Source of the DNA: Prevotellaceae bacterium UBA4359
GTDB lineage: Bacteria; Bacteroidota; Bacteroidia; Bacteroidales; Bacteroidaceae
NCBI GenBank assembly: GCA_002393555.1
Contig: DGSP01000043.1
Coordinates: 1-39,091 of the forward strand
Reading direction: 5' to 3'
DNA length: 39,091 nucleotides
The position numbers were made by a program, and so were the translations under genes. Each line of letters opens with the position of its first letter. Position 1 is the stretch's first letter. Below the pieces are notes generated by a model that was not told where the DNA came from, searched no databases, and worked only from the letters and a program-made list of their open reading frames with translations. Positions 8,098 to 14,368 of the stretch are shown piece by piece.

Positions 8098-8145
8098 ATA
8101 GTTGAGAGTTAAGAGTTGAGAATCAGGGTTAGGGTTAGGGTTAAA
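8098..8145. repeat. AGTTGAGAGTTA / GGGTTA short tandem repeat
   Basis: Degenerate AGTTGAG units are followed by three GGGTTA hexamers (about 8125-8142). The array fills the gap between the FHA-like start and the DUF4861 stop. Related TTAACC hexamers lie at 16499-16558 and about 38850-38870. Confidence 0.75.
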
Positions 8146-8146
8146 G

Positions 8147-9382
8147 TCAATCCATTGTCACCTTCAGCGGACTGCGCACGGCTTTGGCAGCGTCGCTGAG
8201 GAAGGCTTCCCAGTCGGTCAGGGAATGGAAGCCTGTGGAGGAGTTCTTGTCCCAGCCTGAGCCGAAGTAGTAGGTGTAGGAAGTGGCAGGTTTGAGCGTT
8301 GTGGTGGCCAAGATGTGTCCGGTGGCGATGCCGTTCTCTCGCTGCTGATACGCCACTTTGATGCTACGGTCGGGGAAGAGGAGTCCGATGTAGATTTTGC
8401 CCATCTGACGGGCGAGTTCTTCCTTGTATTTGGCATTATAGACCGAGGCATCGCCCAGGTCTTCGTAGCCCATGTATCCGCTTTCCTGCGAGAGGACATA
8501 GGCCGTGGGATTGCTCTTGTGAACCACGGTTCCGGCTGCCATCTGAACGGGCTTAGCCAGTCCCTGATAGGTGATGCTGACACGGTTGAAGTGGCTGCCT
8601 GCATCGAGGCTGATGACACGTGTTTCGGTCACTTGCTGCCCCTCGAACTCCTGAGTGGGATAGGTGAAGCGGACTGTGAAGCGGAGTGGCCCCTGGTCGA
8701 GAATTTCAAAGGACTTGTAGCACTTGGGCATGAAGAGGCTTCCGTCGGCATTGAGCAGTGCGTTGGCCCCGCCTCCGAGCGTAGGTCCTACGGTGTAGCA
8801 GTCCATCCCCTTGCCATGGTCAATGTGGTAGCAGAAGGCGTTATACACCTGGTCGGCCAGGTCGTGATAGCCGCGCTCATGGAGTTGCTTGCTCACAGAG
8901 CGCATTTCCTGGTTCTGCTCGGAAGCATACCAGTAGTCGAGCATCAGTTGTGGAGTATTCTTGTTGAAGAGGTCATAGCCCACGGCACCTCCGTGGCCAT
9001 ACACACGGTAGGCTACACGGTCGTTTTCCCATCCGAACTCGTCCTGACGTTCTGTAAAGAGGCGACCTTTGGCCTTCACTTCATACGCCTGTGGGGTGCC
9101 TTTCTTTGCATGATAGACCGATTTGCCTTTGCCGGCCACTCCAGCCTGGAAGATAAGTTTTCCGTCCCACGTCTGCTGCGAGGGTATTTCCCTGCCGTCA
9201 GCATCGGTCACGATGATATTCTTCGTTTCTCCCAGTTTTTGCTGAATCTTTTTCAGGTCAGCCTCCACCATTTCCACCCTTGCAGCCTTTGTGGGGTTGC
9301 TCACAGTGAGGGTCACTCGCTCGGCAGCACTCACTGCCGCAGCCATCAACAGGGACAAAAACAATACAATGGTCTTTTTCAT
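8147..9382 (-). CDS. Secreted DUF4861 family protein
   Basis: 411 residues with a clear signal peptide (MKKTIVLFLSLLMAAAVSA, cleavage near residue 20). The rest fits the DUF4861 family (PF16153) of Bacteroidota: WENDRVAYRVYG (118-129), HGKGMDCYTVG (about 190-200), LGGGANAL, and a C-terminal YYFGSGWDKN. These proteins usually sit in pectin or ulvan utilisation loci beside lyases and GH105-type hydrolases, so a role on acidic polysaccharides is a fair inference. Here no such partner is next to it. Beta-sandwich content seems high. It is 34 bp downstream of the ParE-like toxin gene and heads the run of minus-strand genes down to the flavodoxin; no TAnnTTTG box was seen in that 34-bp gap. Confidence 0.8.
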   Translation of the reverse strand: MKKTIVLFLSLLMAAAVSAAERVTLTVSNPTKAARVEMVEADLKKIQQKLGETKNIIVTDADGREIPSQQTWDGKLIFQAGVAGKGKSVYHAKKGTPQAYEVKAKGRLFTERQDEFGWENDRVAYRVYGHGGAVGYDLFNKNTPQLMLDYWYASEQNQEMRSVSKQLHERGYHDLADQVYNAFCYHIDHGKGMDCYTVGPTLGGGANALLNADGSLFMPKCYKSFEILDQGPLRFTVRFTYPTQEFEGQQVTETRVISLDAGSHFNRVSITYQGLAKPVQMAAGTVVHKSNPTAYVLSQESGYMGYEDLGDASVYNAKYKEELARQMGKIYIGLLFPDRSIKVAYQQRENGIATGHILATTTLKPATSYTYYFGSGWDKNSSTGFHSLTDWEAFLSDAAKAVRSPLKVTMD

Positions 9383-9416
9383 TAGTCAGTCTATTTTGGA
9401 GTTCTTTAGATTGTTG

Positions 9417-9707
9417 TCAATAATTCAATTCAATAAACACTATATCAACTACATAGAGTGCTCGTGTTGTGTACCAATACTTGATGATACATTTACGGTG
9501 TGACACAAAAGAACGGTACTCATGCCTGCCCTTCATTGCGACAACCTTGCCGATGGTGGGAGTTTGGCACAATGCATCCAAATCATCGAAGAGATTGGCC
9601 ATCAGAGTTGCCACAAAAGAGCCATCACGATGTTTGCGATACCACATTGCCTGTGCCAGCAATTTGCCACTGGCCCGCTTGGCCATCTCTAACCTACGCT
9701 TTTCCAT
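9417..9707 (-). CDS. RelE/ParE superfamily toxin
   Basis: 96 residues with the ParE layout: two N-terminal helices (to about residue 50), LCQTPTIGKVV (51-61), then the strands EYRSFVSHRKCIIKYWY and ALYVVDIVFIELNY that form the sheet. HRKCIIKYWY resembles the R...YRVIY strand of ParE toxins. ParE proteins poison DNA gyrase while RelE proteins cut mRNA on the ribosome; this one cannot be assigned to either target. Its start overlaps the end of the preceding gene by 19 bp, the usual order of antitoxin then toxin with tight coupling. An internal ATG at residue 8 is a possible alternative start. Confidence 0.75.
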   Translation of the reverse strand: MEKRRLEMAKRASGKLLAQAMWYRKHRDGSFVATLMANLFDDLDALCQTPTIGKVVAMKGRHEYRSFVSHRKCIIKYWYTTRALYVVDIVFIELNY

Positions 9708-10027
9708 ACGCTGCGAAGGTGTTCCACTTCTTCTCTGCTCACATAGCCTTCTGCATCGGCAGCGTCCAAATCGGCTACCATCTCGCCTTCTGTCAGGAAC
9801 TGCTGACTTTCAGGAACTGTGTGTTGATAGAATCCATGTGCTTTCAGGTTCTCAAACTCCTCATCGCTGAAGCAGATTTTCCGTGCATATTCTTCGGTTG
9901 TCAAGTGCCTCTGAGGTGTTGTTCTTTTATGTCTCAGGGCTGATGGCCGTTCTGCATAACAACTCATCCCAACAGGTTCTTCCACCCGCTGAGCCTCTTC
10001 TTCTATGTCAACCTTATATTCTTTCAT
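9689..10027 (-). CDS. Putative antitoxin partner of the ParE-like toxin
   Basis: The start MKEYKVDIEEE (10027) gives 112 residues. The protein is acidic at both ends and has a short basic, proline-containing stretch (ALRHKRTTPQRHLT, about 30-43). The tail DAADAEGYVSREEVEHLRSVW is like the toxin-wrapping C-terminus of many ParE/RelE antitoxins. The DNA-binding domain was not recognised. The antitoxin role is inferred mainly from position: it overlaps the toxin start by 19 bp. The promoter box is only five bases from this ATG, so the mRNA may be leaderless, or translation may start at an internal ATG. Confidence 0.6.
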   Translation of the reverse strand: MKEYKVDIEEEAQRVEEPVGMSCYAERPSALRHKRTTPQRHLTTEEYARKICFSDEEFENLKAHGFYQHTVPESQQFLTEGEMVADLDAADAEGYVSREEVEHLRSVWKSVG

Positions 10028-10032
10028 GGCCA

Positions 10033-10064
10033 CAAAGATAGGGAGAATCAACCACATGGCCAAG
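10033..10064 (-). promoter_or_regulatory. Promoter of the toxin-antitoxin operon
   Basis: Minus-strand TATCTTTG (10040 to 10033) matches TAnnTTTG, with CTTG 20 bases upstream. The box ends five bases before the ATG at 10027. Confidence 0.55.
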
Positions 10065-10116
10065 TTTTTGGATGTTTTATTTGGAATGAAGGAAAAAATG
10101 TTGTTACTTTGCAACA

Positions 10117-10194
10117 ATGTTTGAGAGGGAAATAGAAGATTATGAGAGGCTCCGCAACGTGTATCAGAACTCGCTGCCCATGCTGTTTTTTTAA
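10117..10194 (+). CDS. Short reading frame of 25 codons, possible gene remnant
   Basis: The frame opens MFEREIEDYERLRNVYQN and stops at TAA 10192. TTACTTTG eight bases before the ATG is a near match to a -7 box. The amino-terminal half reads like a real charged helix, but nothing continues after the stop. It may be the remnant of a gene or chance. The groL terminator follows. Confidence 0.2.
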   Translation: MFEREIEDYERLRNVYQNSLPMLFF

Positions 10195-10240
10195 CAAAAA
10201 AAGAGACCCCAACGCAAGTGCATTGAGGTCTCTTTCTTTT
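10195..10240 (-). terminator. Intrinsic terminator of groL, possibly bidirectional
   Basis: Stem GAGACC (10203-10208) with GGTCTC (10227-10232), extended inward by several pairs to a four-base loop. A-runs upstream and T-runs downstream on the plus strand give U-runs in both directions. Confidence 0.85.
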
Positions 10241-10295
10241 TTATCTAAGTTTACTTCCTTTCCGCATGGAGAAAGTCGCCAAGCGCGTGGGCTTG

Positions 10296-11924
10296 CTACA
10301 TCATGCCGCCCATGCCGGGGTTGCCCATTGGCATTTCGGGCTTATCCTCCTTAGCGTCGCAGATGACACACTCGGTGGTGAGGAACATGCCAGCGATGGA
10401 AGCAGCGTTCTCAAGAGCCACACGGCACACCTTGGCAGGGTCGATGATGCCCGACTCGCGCAGGTTCTCATAAGTGTCCTTACGAGCGTTGTAGCCGAAG
10501 TCGCCCTTCTGGTTGCGAACTTTCTCCACCACCACAGAACCTTCCAGACCAGCGTTCTCCACAATCTGACGGAGAGGCTCCTCGATGGCGCGTTTCACAA
10601 TGTTGATACCCGTGGTCTCGTCGGCGTTGTCACCCTCCAGACCTTCGAGGCTTTCGAGCGAACGGATGAAGGCTACACCACCACCAGGCACAATACCCTC
10701 TTCGATGGCAGCACGAGTGGCGCAGAGAGCGTCATCCACACGGTCCTTCTTCTCCTTCATCTCCACCTCCGATGCAGCACCCACATAGAGCACAGCCACA
10801 CCGCCAGAGAGTTTAGCCAGACGCTCCTGGAGTTTCTCCTTGTCGTAGTCAGAAGTAGTGTTCTTGATTTCGTTCTTAATCTGGTTCACACGGTCCTGGA
10901 TATTCTGCTTGTCACCCTTACCGCCCACAATAGTGGTGTTGTCCTTCGTGATGGTCACCTTCTCAGCCGAACCCAACATCTCGATGGTAGCCTGTTCCAG
11001 TTTCAGACCCTTCTCCTCAGAAATAACCACACCACCAGTCAGCACAGCGATGTCTTCCAACATAGCCTTGCGGCGGTCGCCAAAGCCAGGAGCCTTCACA
11101 GCACAAATCTTCAACTGGGCGCGCAGACGGTTCACCACCAGTGTGGTCAGTGCCTCGCTCTCCACATCCTCGGCAATCACAAGGATAGGACGGCCTGTCT
11201 GAGCAGCAGGGTTCAAGATAGGCAGGAACTCCTGCAAGTTGCTGATTTTCTTGTCGTAGATGAGGATGAGCGGGTTCTCCATCTCACACTCCATCTTCTC
11301 TGTGTTGGTCACGAAGTAAGGAGACAAGTAGCCACGGTCGAACTGCATGCCCTCGACCACACCGATGGTGGTCTCACGGCTCTTGGCCTCTTCGATGGTG
11401 ATGACACCGTCCTTTGAAACCTTCTTCATGGCATCGGCAATCAGTTTGCCAATCTCCTGGTCGTTGTTGGCGCTGACAGTAGCCACCTGCTCAATCTTGT
11501 CGTAGTTGTCGCCCACCTGCTCGCTCTGAGCCTTAATGTGCTCCACCACCTTCGCAACAGCCTTGTCAATACCCCTCTTCAAGTCCATCGGGTTAGCACC
11601 TGCAGCCACATTCTTCAGACCTGTAGCCACGATGCTCTGAGCCAGCACAGTAGCCGTTGTGGTGCCGTCGCCAGCGTCATCGCCAGTCTTCGATGCCACA
11701 CTCTTCACCAACTGCGCACCCGTGTTCTGGAAAGCGTCAGCCAGTTCAATCTCCTTGGCCACTGTCACACCATCCTTCGTGATGTGAGGAGCACCAAACT
11801 TCTTCTCAATGATGACATTACGTCCCTTAGGACCCAGGGTGACCTTCACGGCATTAGCCAGTTCATCCACACCCTTCTTCAGTTGCTCACGAGCCTCAAT
11901 ATTGAATTTTAATTCTTTAGCCAT
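10296..11924 (-). CDS. groL: Chaperonin GroEL (Hsp60)
   Basis: 542 residues, full length, opening AKELKFN and ending in the methionine- and glycine-rich tail GNPGMGGMM. The nucleotide pocket is evident: TLGPKGRNV (29-37) and GDGTTTATVLAQ (85-96, with the catalytic-type D86). GroEL forms a double heptameric ring in the cytoplasm that folds proteins in an ATP-driven cycle with GroES. It follows groS on the same strand, but 129 bp separate the two, and that space holds tandem GTTAAAA/GTGAAAA units in inverted arrangement that could lower read-through or stabilise the mRNA. No CIRCE element was seen. Confidence 0.98.
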   Translation of the reverse strand: MAKELKFNIEAREQLKKGVDELANAVKVTLGPKGRNVIIEKKFGAPHITKDGVTVAKEIELADAFQNTGAQLVKSVASKTGDDAGDGTTTATVLAQSIVATGLKNVAAGANPMDLKRGIDKAVAKVVEHIKAQSEQVGDNYDKIEQVATVSANNDQEIGKLIADAMKKVSKDGVITIEEAKSRETTIGVVEGMQFDRGYLSPYFVTNTEKMECEMENPLILIYDKKISNLQEFLPILNPAAQTGRPILVIAEDVESEALTTLVVNRLRAQLKICAVKAPGFGDRRKAMLEDIAVLTGGVVISEEKGLKLEQATIEMLGSAEKVTITKDNTTIVGGKGDKQNIQDRVNQIKNEIKNTTSDYDKEKLQERLAKLSGGVAVLYVGAASEVEMKEKKDRVDDALCATRAAIEEGIVPGGGVAFIRSLESLEGLEGDNADETTGINIVKRAIEEPLRQIVENAGLEGSVVVEKVRNQKGDFGYNARKDTYENLRESGIIDPAKVCRVALENAASIAGMFLTTECVICDAKEDKPEMPMGNPGMGGMM

Positions 11925-11934
11925 AATCTTTGTA

Positions 11935-12053
11935 AGTTAAAAGTTAAAAACTAAAAGTGAAAAATATAAGTTACTTACTATCTGATTGAAAGTCATCTAC
12001 TATCCGAAGGAGGTAACTTTTACTTTTAGTTTTTAGTTGTTAGTTTTTTAGTT
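11935..12053. repeat. Inverted tandem-heptamer element between groS and groL
   Basis: The left part (AGTTAAAA, AACTAAAA, AGTGAAAA, then AAGTTAC) is mirrored by GTAAC, TTTTAC and TTTTAGTTTTT on the right. The arms are imperfect. The design resembles the elements at 24.15 and 37.62 kb. Confidence 0.6.
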
Positions 12054-12326
12054 TTATTTCAAGATTGCCAGCACATCGCTCTGACGCATCATGAGGTACT
12101 TCACGCCCTCATATTCGAGTTCTGTGCCTGAGTATTTACCGTAGAGCACCTGGTCGCCCACTTTCACGACCATTTCCTCGTCCTTCGTACCGTTGCCGCA
12201 AGCGACAACCTCGCCCTGCAGGGGCTTCTCCTTCGCAGTGTCGGGAATGATGATTCCGCCCACCGTCTTTTCTTCCGCAGGCTTGGGGAGCACGAGCACC
12301 CTGTCTGCCAATGGTTGAATGTTCAT
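12054..12326 (-). CDS. groS: Co-chaperonin GroES (Hsp10)
   Basis: The start MNIQPLADRVLV (12326) gives the normal length of 90 residues; the upstream ATG at 12380 only adds a non-family extension. EEKTVGGIIIPDTAKEKP (residues about 17-34) is the mobile loop that touches GroEL, and VLYGKYSGTELEYEGVKYLMM the C-terminal barrel. GroES caps the GroEL ring as a heptamer. It is the first gene of groS-groL. The region upstream shows no clean TAnnTTTG box; a DnaA-like CTATCCACA lies at 12387-12395 and an 85-bp palindrome array starts 257 bp upstream. Confidence 0.97.
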   Translation of the reverse strand: MNIQPLADRVLVLPKPAEEKTVGGIIIPDTAKEKPLQGEVVACGNGTKDEEMVVKVGDQVLYGKYSGTELEYEGVKYLMMRQSDVLAILK

Positions 12327-12583
12327 AGTTGTTTTGTTTTTAGAGTTTATTATTAAATATGTATATCGTTTCAATACCACAAAAAACTATCCACAAAGAC
12401 GATGCCACCCCGACTGGCAGCATGACAAGATGACAAAGTGGCATGAAAAAGTGACAAAAAGGAGGGGAGAGGACGAAATGGGTACAGATGTGCGTTCATA
12501 GTGAGTGTGAAACAAGGGTAAAACACATCCTTTTTTGACCCTTTCGAGACTGCACCAAATTGGTCAAAATGTACTTGCCCGTA

Positions 12584-12668
12584 GCCTCAAAACAGATATG
12601 ACTCACACCTATGGCAGGGGTGTGACTCACATCTATGGGATAGGTGTGACTCACACCTGTTTTGAGGC
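12584..12668. repeat. 85-bp array: three palindromes, period 24 bp, with 12-bp inverted ends (copy 1)
   Basis: The ends GCCTCAAAACAG (12584-12595) and CTGTTTTGAGGC (12657-12668) are perfect inverted repeats. Units start at 12595, 12619 and 12643, exactly 24 bases apart. The best unit is GGTGTGACTCACACC, two 7-bp arms around one base. A second element of the same 85-bp length lies at 26088-26172. Confidence 0.9.
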
Positions 12669-12734
12669 ATTTTCGGTTAGCCAATTTGTACGATTCGCCT
12701 TCAACTCAAGTCAGCCATTAAAAACATTCACGAA

Positions 12735-12827
12735 CATTCATGGGCATTATATGGGCATTCATGTTAAATATAAAAACACAAGACTTTCTATTTTTTACGT
12801 ATAATACCCATATAATGACCATGAATG
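12735..12827. repeat. 21-bp inverted repeat with 51-base loop
   Basis: The arm CATTCATGGGCATTATATGG (from 12735) pairs with 12807-12827, with one mismatch. The left arm is embedded in ten-base ACATTCATGG-like repeats. There is no T-run that would make it a plain terminator. Confidence 0.7.
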
Positions 12828-12998
12828 ACCATCAATTTTTGTAAGAGTTTCTAACAATCGCTCACTTAGGAATGTCTTTTACGAACACCCTTCCGCATCT
12901 TCTCACATTCCCCTTTCATGTCTTCACGCTTCTGTCAGTCATCATCTCTCGCATCTGTTAGTCGTTTCTTCTCGGTTCTGGCAGGCATCTCGTTGAGG

Positions 12999-13245
12999 GA
13001 TAACACGAGTGCCAGACGGAGGGTGATACGAGTGCGAGACTGGGGGTGATACGGGTGCGAGAGGGGGGGTGATACGGGTGCGAGAGGGGGGAAGATACAG
13101 GTGCGAAAGCGAGGTTGATACGGGTGAGAGGTTGGGGAAGATGCAGGTGAGAGGGGGAGGAGGAAACAGGTGCAAGATGGAGGCGATGACGAGTGGACGA
13201 CGGTGGTAGATGCGGGTGCGCGATGGCGGTGGATGCAGGTGTGCG
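12999..13245. repeat. Degenerate tandem array, 11 units, period 23 bp
   Basis: The core ACGGGTGCGAGA (variants ACGAGTGC, ACAGGTGC, GCAGGTG) recurs with its C at 13006, 13029, 13052, 13075, 13098, 13121, 13144, 13167, 13190, 13213 and 13236, every interval exactly 23 bases. Spacers are G-rich (GGGGGGGT to GGAGG). The minus-strand frames crossing it are a by-product of the repeat. Confidence 0.92.
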
Positions 13246-13314
13246 TTCACTAAAGAGGTGAAAGGGGGATGAACAATTAACAATTAACAATGAATATAAT
13301 TCATGAGGCCTCAT

Positions 13315-13406
13315 CTTCCACACCTTCCGATGAGTCTCTTCCACACCTTCTGGGGAGTCTCTTCCACAGAGTCACGAGGGGCAGTGGAAGAGAGTCACGT
13401 GACTCT
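13315..13406. repeat. Three 23-bp units plus a 16-bp palindrome
   Basis: CTTCCACA-type units start at 13315, 13338 and 13361. A reversed copy GTGGAAG follows at 13384, again 23 bases on. AGAGTCACGTGACTCT (13391-13406) is a perfect palindrome. Confidence 0.8.
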
Positions 13407-13459
13407 GTGGAGTAGAGTCACAAGAGATAACAACAAAGCCCCTATGGAAACTCTTAATA

Positions 13460-13920
13460 ATATGTGAGTTCGGTATAAGAATTACGCCTTCGGCGGATGT
13501 GTAAAATGACATTTAGTTACTTTACACATCCGCCGAAGGCGTATAATAAAACTTTTATGATTATCCGCAATCGTACCACCAATTGCTTATTTCAGACATG
13601 CGTTCATTTCAACACGAACCTTTACTCGGCGTAGCCAATGACACGAAATTTCACCAAGCCATGCGGAAAAAGAGAACACAAAGCCGCAAGCGGCGACCAA
13701 CAAGTTTGACAATTAACAATTAATAATTAACAATTAAGCCATGCGGCTTGTTTTTCGACGGCCAACATCGCGCCAGCAAATTGTTAATTGTTAATTGTTA
13801 ATTGTGTAATGTTTTCTGGTTGCATAGTTTGAGAATATTCATGTCATTCGTGTTAAAATGAGCAGTTGGTGGTATGTTTACGGATAGTCGTAAAACTTTT
13901 TTTATACCGAACTGACGTTA
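13460..13920. mobile_element. MITE-like element II bounded by inverted 19-bp R1 repeats
   Basis: R1 lies in minus orientation at 13460-13478 and in plus orientation at 13902-13920. Just inside the left end is the CCGCCGAAGGCG-TAATTCTTA sequence shared with element I. It holds a perfect 22-bp inverted repeat and a segment (13821-13859) similar to the last 40 bases of the window. No transposase gene. Confidence 0.45.
13484..13542. repeat. Perfect 22-bp inverted repeat, 15-base loop
   Basis: Arms 13484-13505 and 13521-13542 are exact complements; the arm begins ACGCCTTCGGCGGATGTGTA. As RNA it would be a very stable hairpin; no T-run follows. Confidence 0.9.
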
Positions 13921-13927
13921 TTTTATA

Positions 13928-14239
13928 TCATGTACAACTCCTCCTCCCTGGCCGTTTCACGCTCACCTTGTTCACCGCCTCCATCTTGTGGTTGACATTG
14001 TTGACCACGGCATCAATGAAATGGAGGTTGTGGTCTTCTATCCTCTCAATCCATGTCCCAAGGCTTTTAGTTCGCTGAACGACATGCCTAAGTAGGGATT
14101 CTCGATTCCTAAAGACTGGTTGAGCCGTCGTTGGGTCTGAATTCTCGTTGCCGAATCCACAGGTCTGTTCCAACGTGGCTTTGATGCGTGGATTGCCTCC
14201 AAATAGTCGTTCCAGTTCTTGCTGTTCATTGCTGTTCAT
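13928..14239 (-). CDS. Hypothetical small protein, possibly frame-shifted
   Basis: 103 residues, opening MNSNEQQELERLFGG. No family was recognised. The first 45 residues and the stretch RESLLRHVVQRTKSLGTWIERIED look like helices; the tail is basic (VKRPGRRS). A -7 box (TACCTTTG, minus strand, 14280-14273) 33 bp upstream supports expression. A second minus-strand frame (14038-14229, opening MNSKNWNDYLEAI) covers the same DNA and also looks protein-like, so one of the two may be the remains of a longer gene after a frameshift. The stop lies beside the R1 copy at 13902-13920. Confidence 0.4.
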   Translation of the reverse strand: MNSNEQQELERLFGGNPRIKATLEQTCGFGNENSDPTTAQPVFRNRESLLRHVVQRTKSLGTWIERIEDHNLHFIDAVVNNVNHKMEAVNKVSVKRPGRRSCT

Positions 14240-14272
14240 TTTTTAGAGGTGAGCATTTTAAGTTTCTCGCCA

Positions 14273-14304
14273 CAAAGGTACAATCTTTTTCTTTCCTCCA
14301 CAAC
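14273..14304 (-). promoter_or_regulatory. Promoter of the small hypothetical gene
   Basis: Minus-strand TACCTTTG (14280 to 14273) with GTTG 20 bases upstream. The predicted leader is about 30 bases. Confidence 0.5.
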
Positions 14305-14368
14305 TTTTTCGCAGGAAAAAGAGGTTTCACCGAAAAGGGATGTATCGCCGAAAAAGGTGGGCAGAACT

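Larger units (their letters stand above)
12327..13927. other. 1.6-kb region without a credible gene, rich in repeats
   Basis: Open frames here run through repeats and look accidental. It holds the 85-bp palindrome array (12584-12668), an inverted repeat (12735-12827), an eleven-unit 23-bp array (12999-13245), a three-unit 23-bp array (13315-13383), a 16-bp palindrome (13391-13406), the R1-bounded element II (13460-13920) and TTAATTG-type repeats (13265-13290, 13705-13735, 13780-13805). Confidence 0.8.

Noticed and set aside
72..9382. A polysaccharide utilisation locus
   Set aside because: GH43, GH115 and DUF4861 genes are present but there is no SusC/SusD pair, no regulator and the genes are on different strands.
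10266..11417. Plus-strand frame of 383 codons inside groL
   Set aside because: Antisense shadow of groL without family character.
11925..12480. CIRCE operator (HrcA) near groS-groL
   Set aside because: No TTAGCACTC-N9-GAGTGCTAA-like sequence is present upstream of either gene.
12496..12804. Small genes on both strands across the 85-bp array (peptides with repeated VSHT or VTHT)
   Set aside because: The array is palindromic and has a 24-bp period, so both strands give long repetitive frames by construction. The same holds for 25943-26332.
12942..13344. Proline-rich proteins on the minus strand at the 23-bp array
   Set aside because: Two different frames are open over the same repeats and have no start context; low complexity explains them.
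12584..13383. CRISPR array
   Set aside because: Units are separated by only 8-9 bases, inner sequences are not unique spacers, repeats are palindromes of 14-15 bp, and no cas gene is present.
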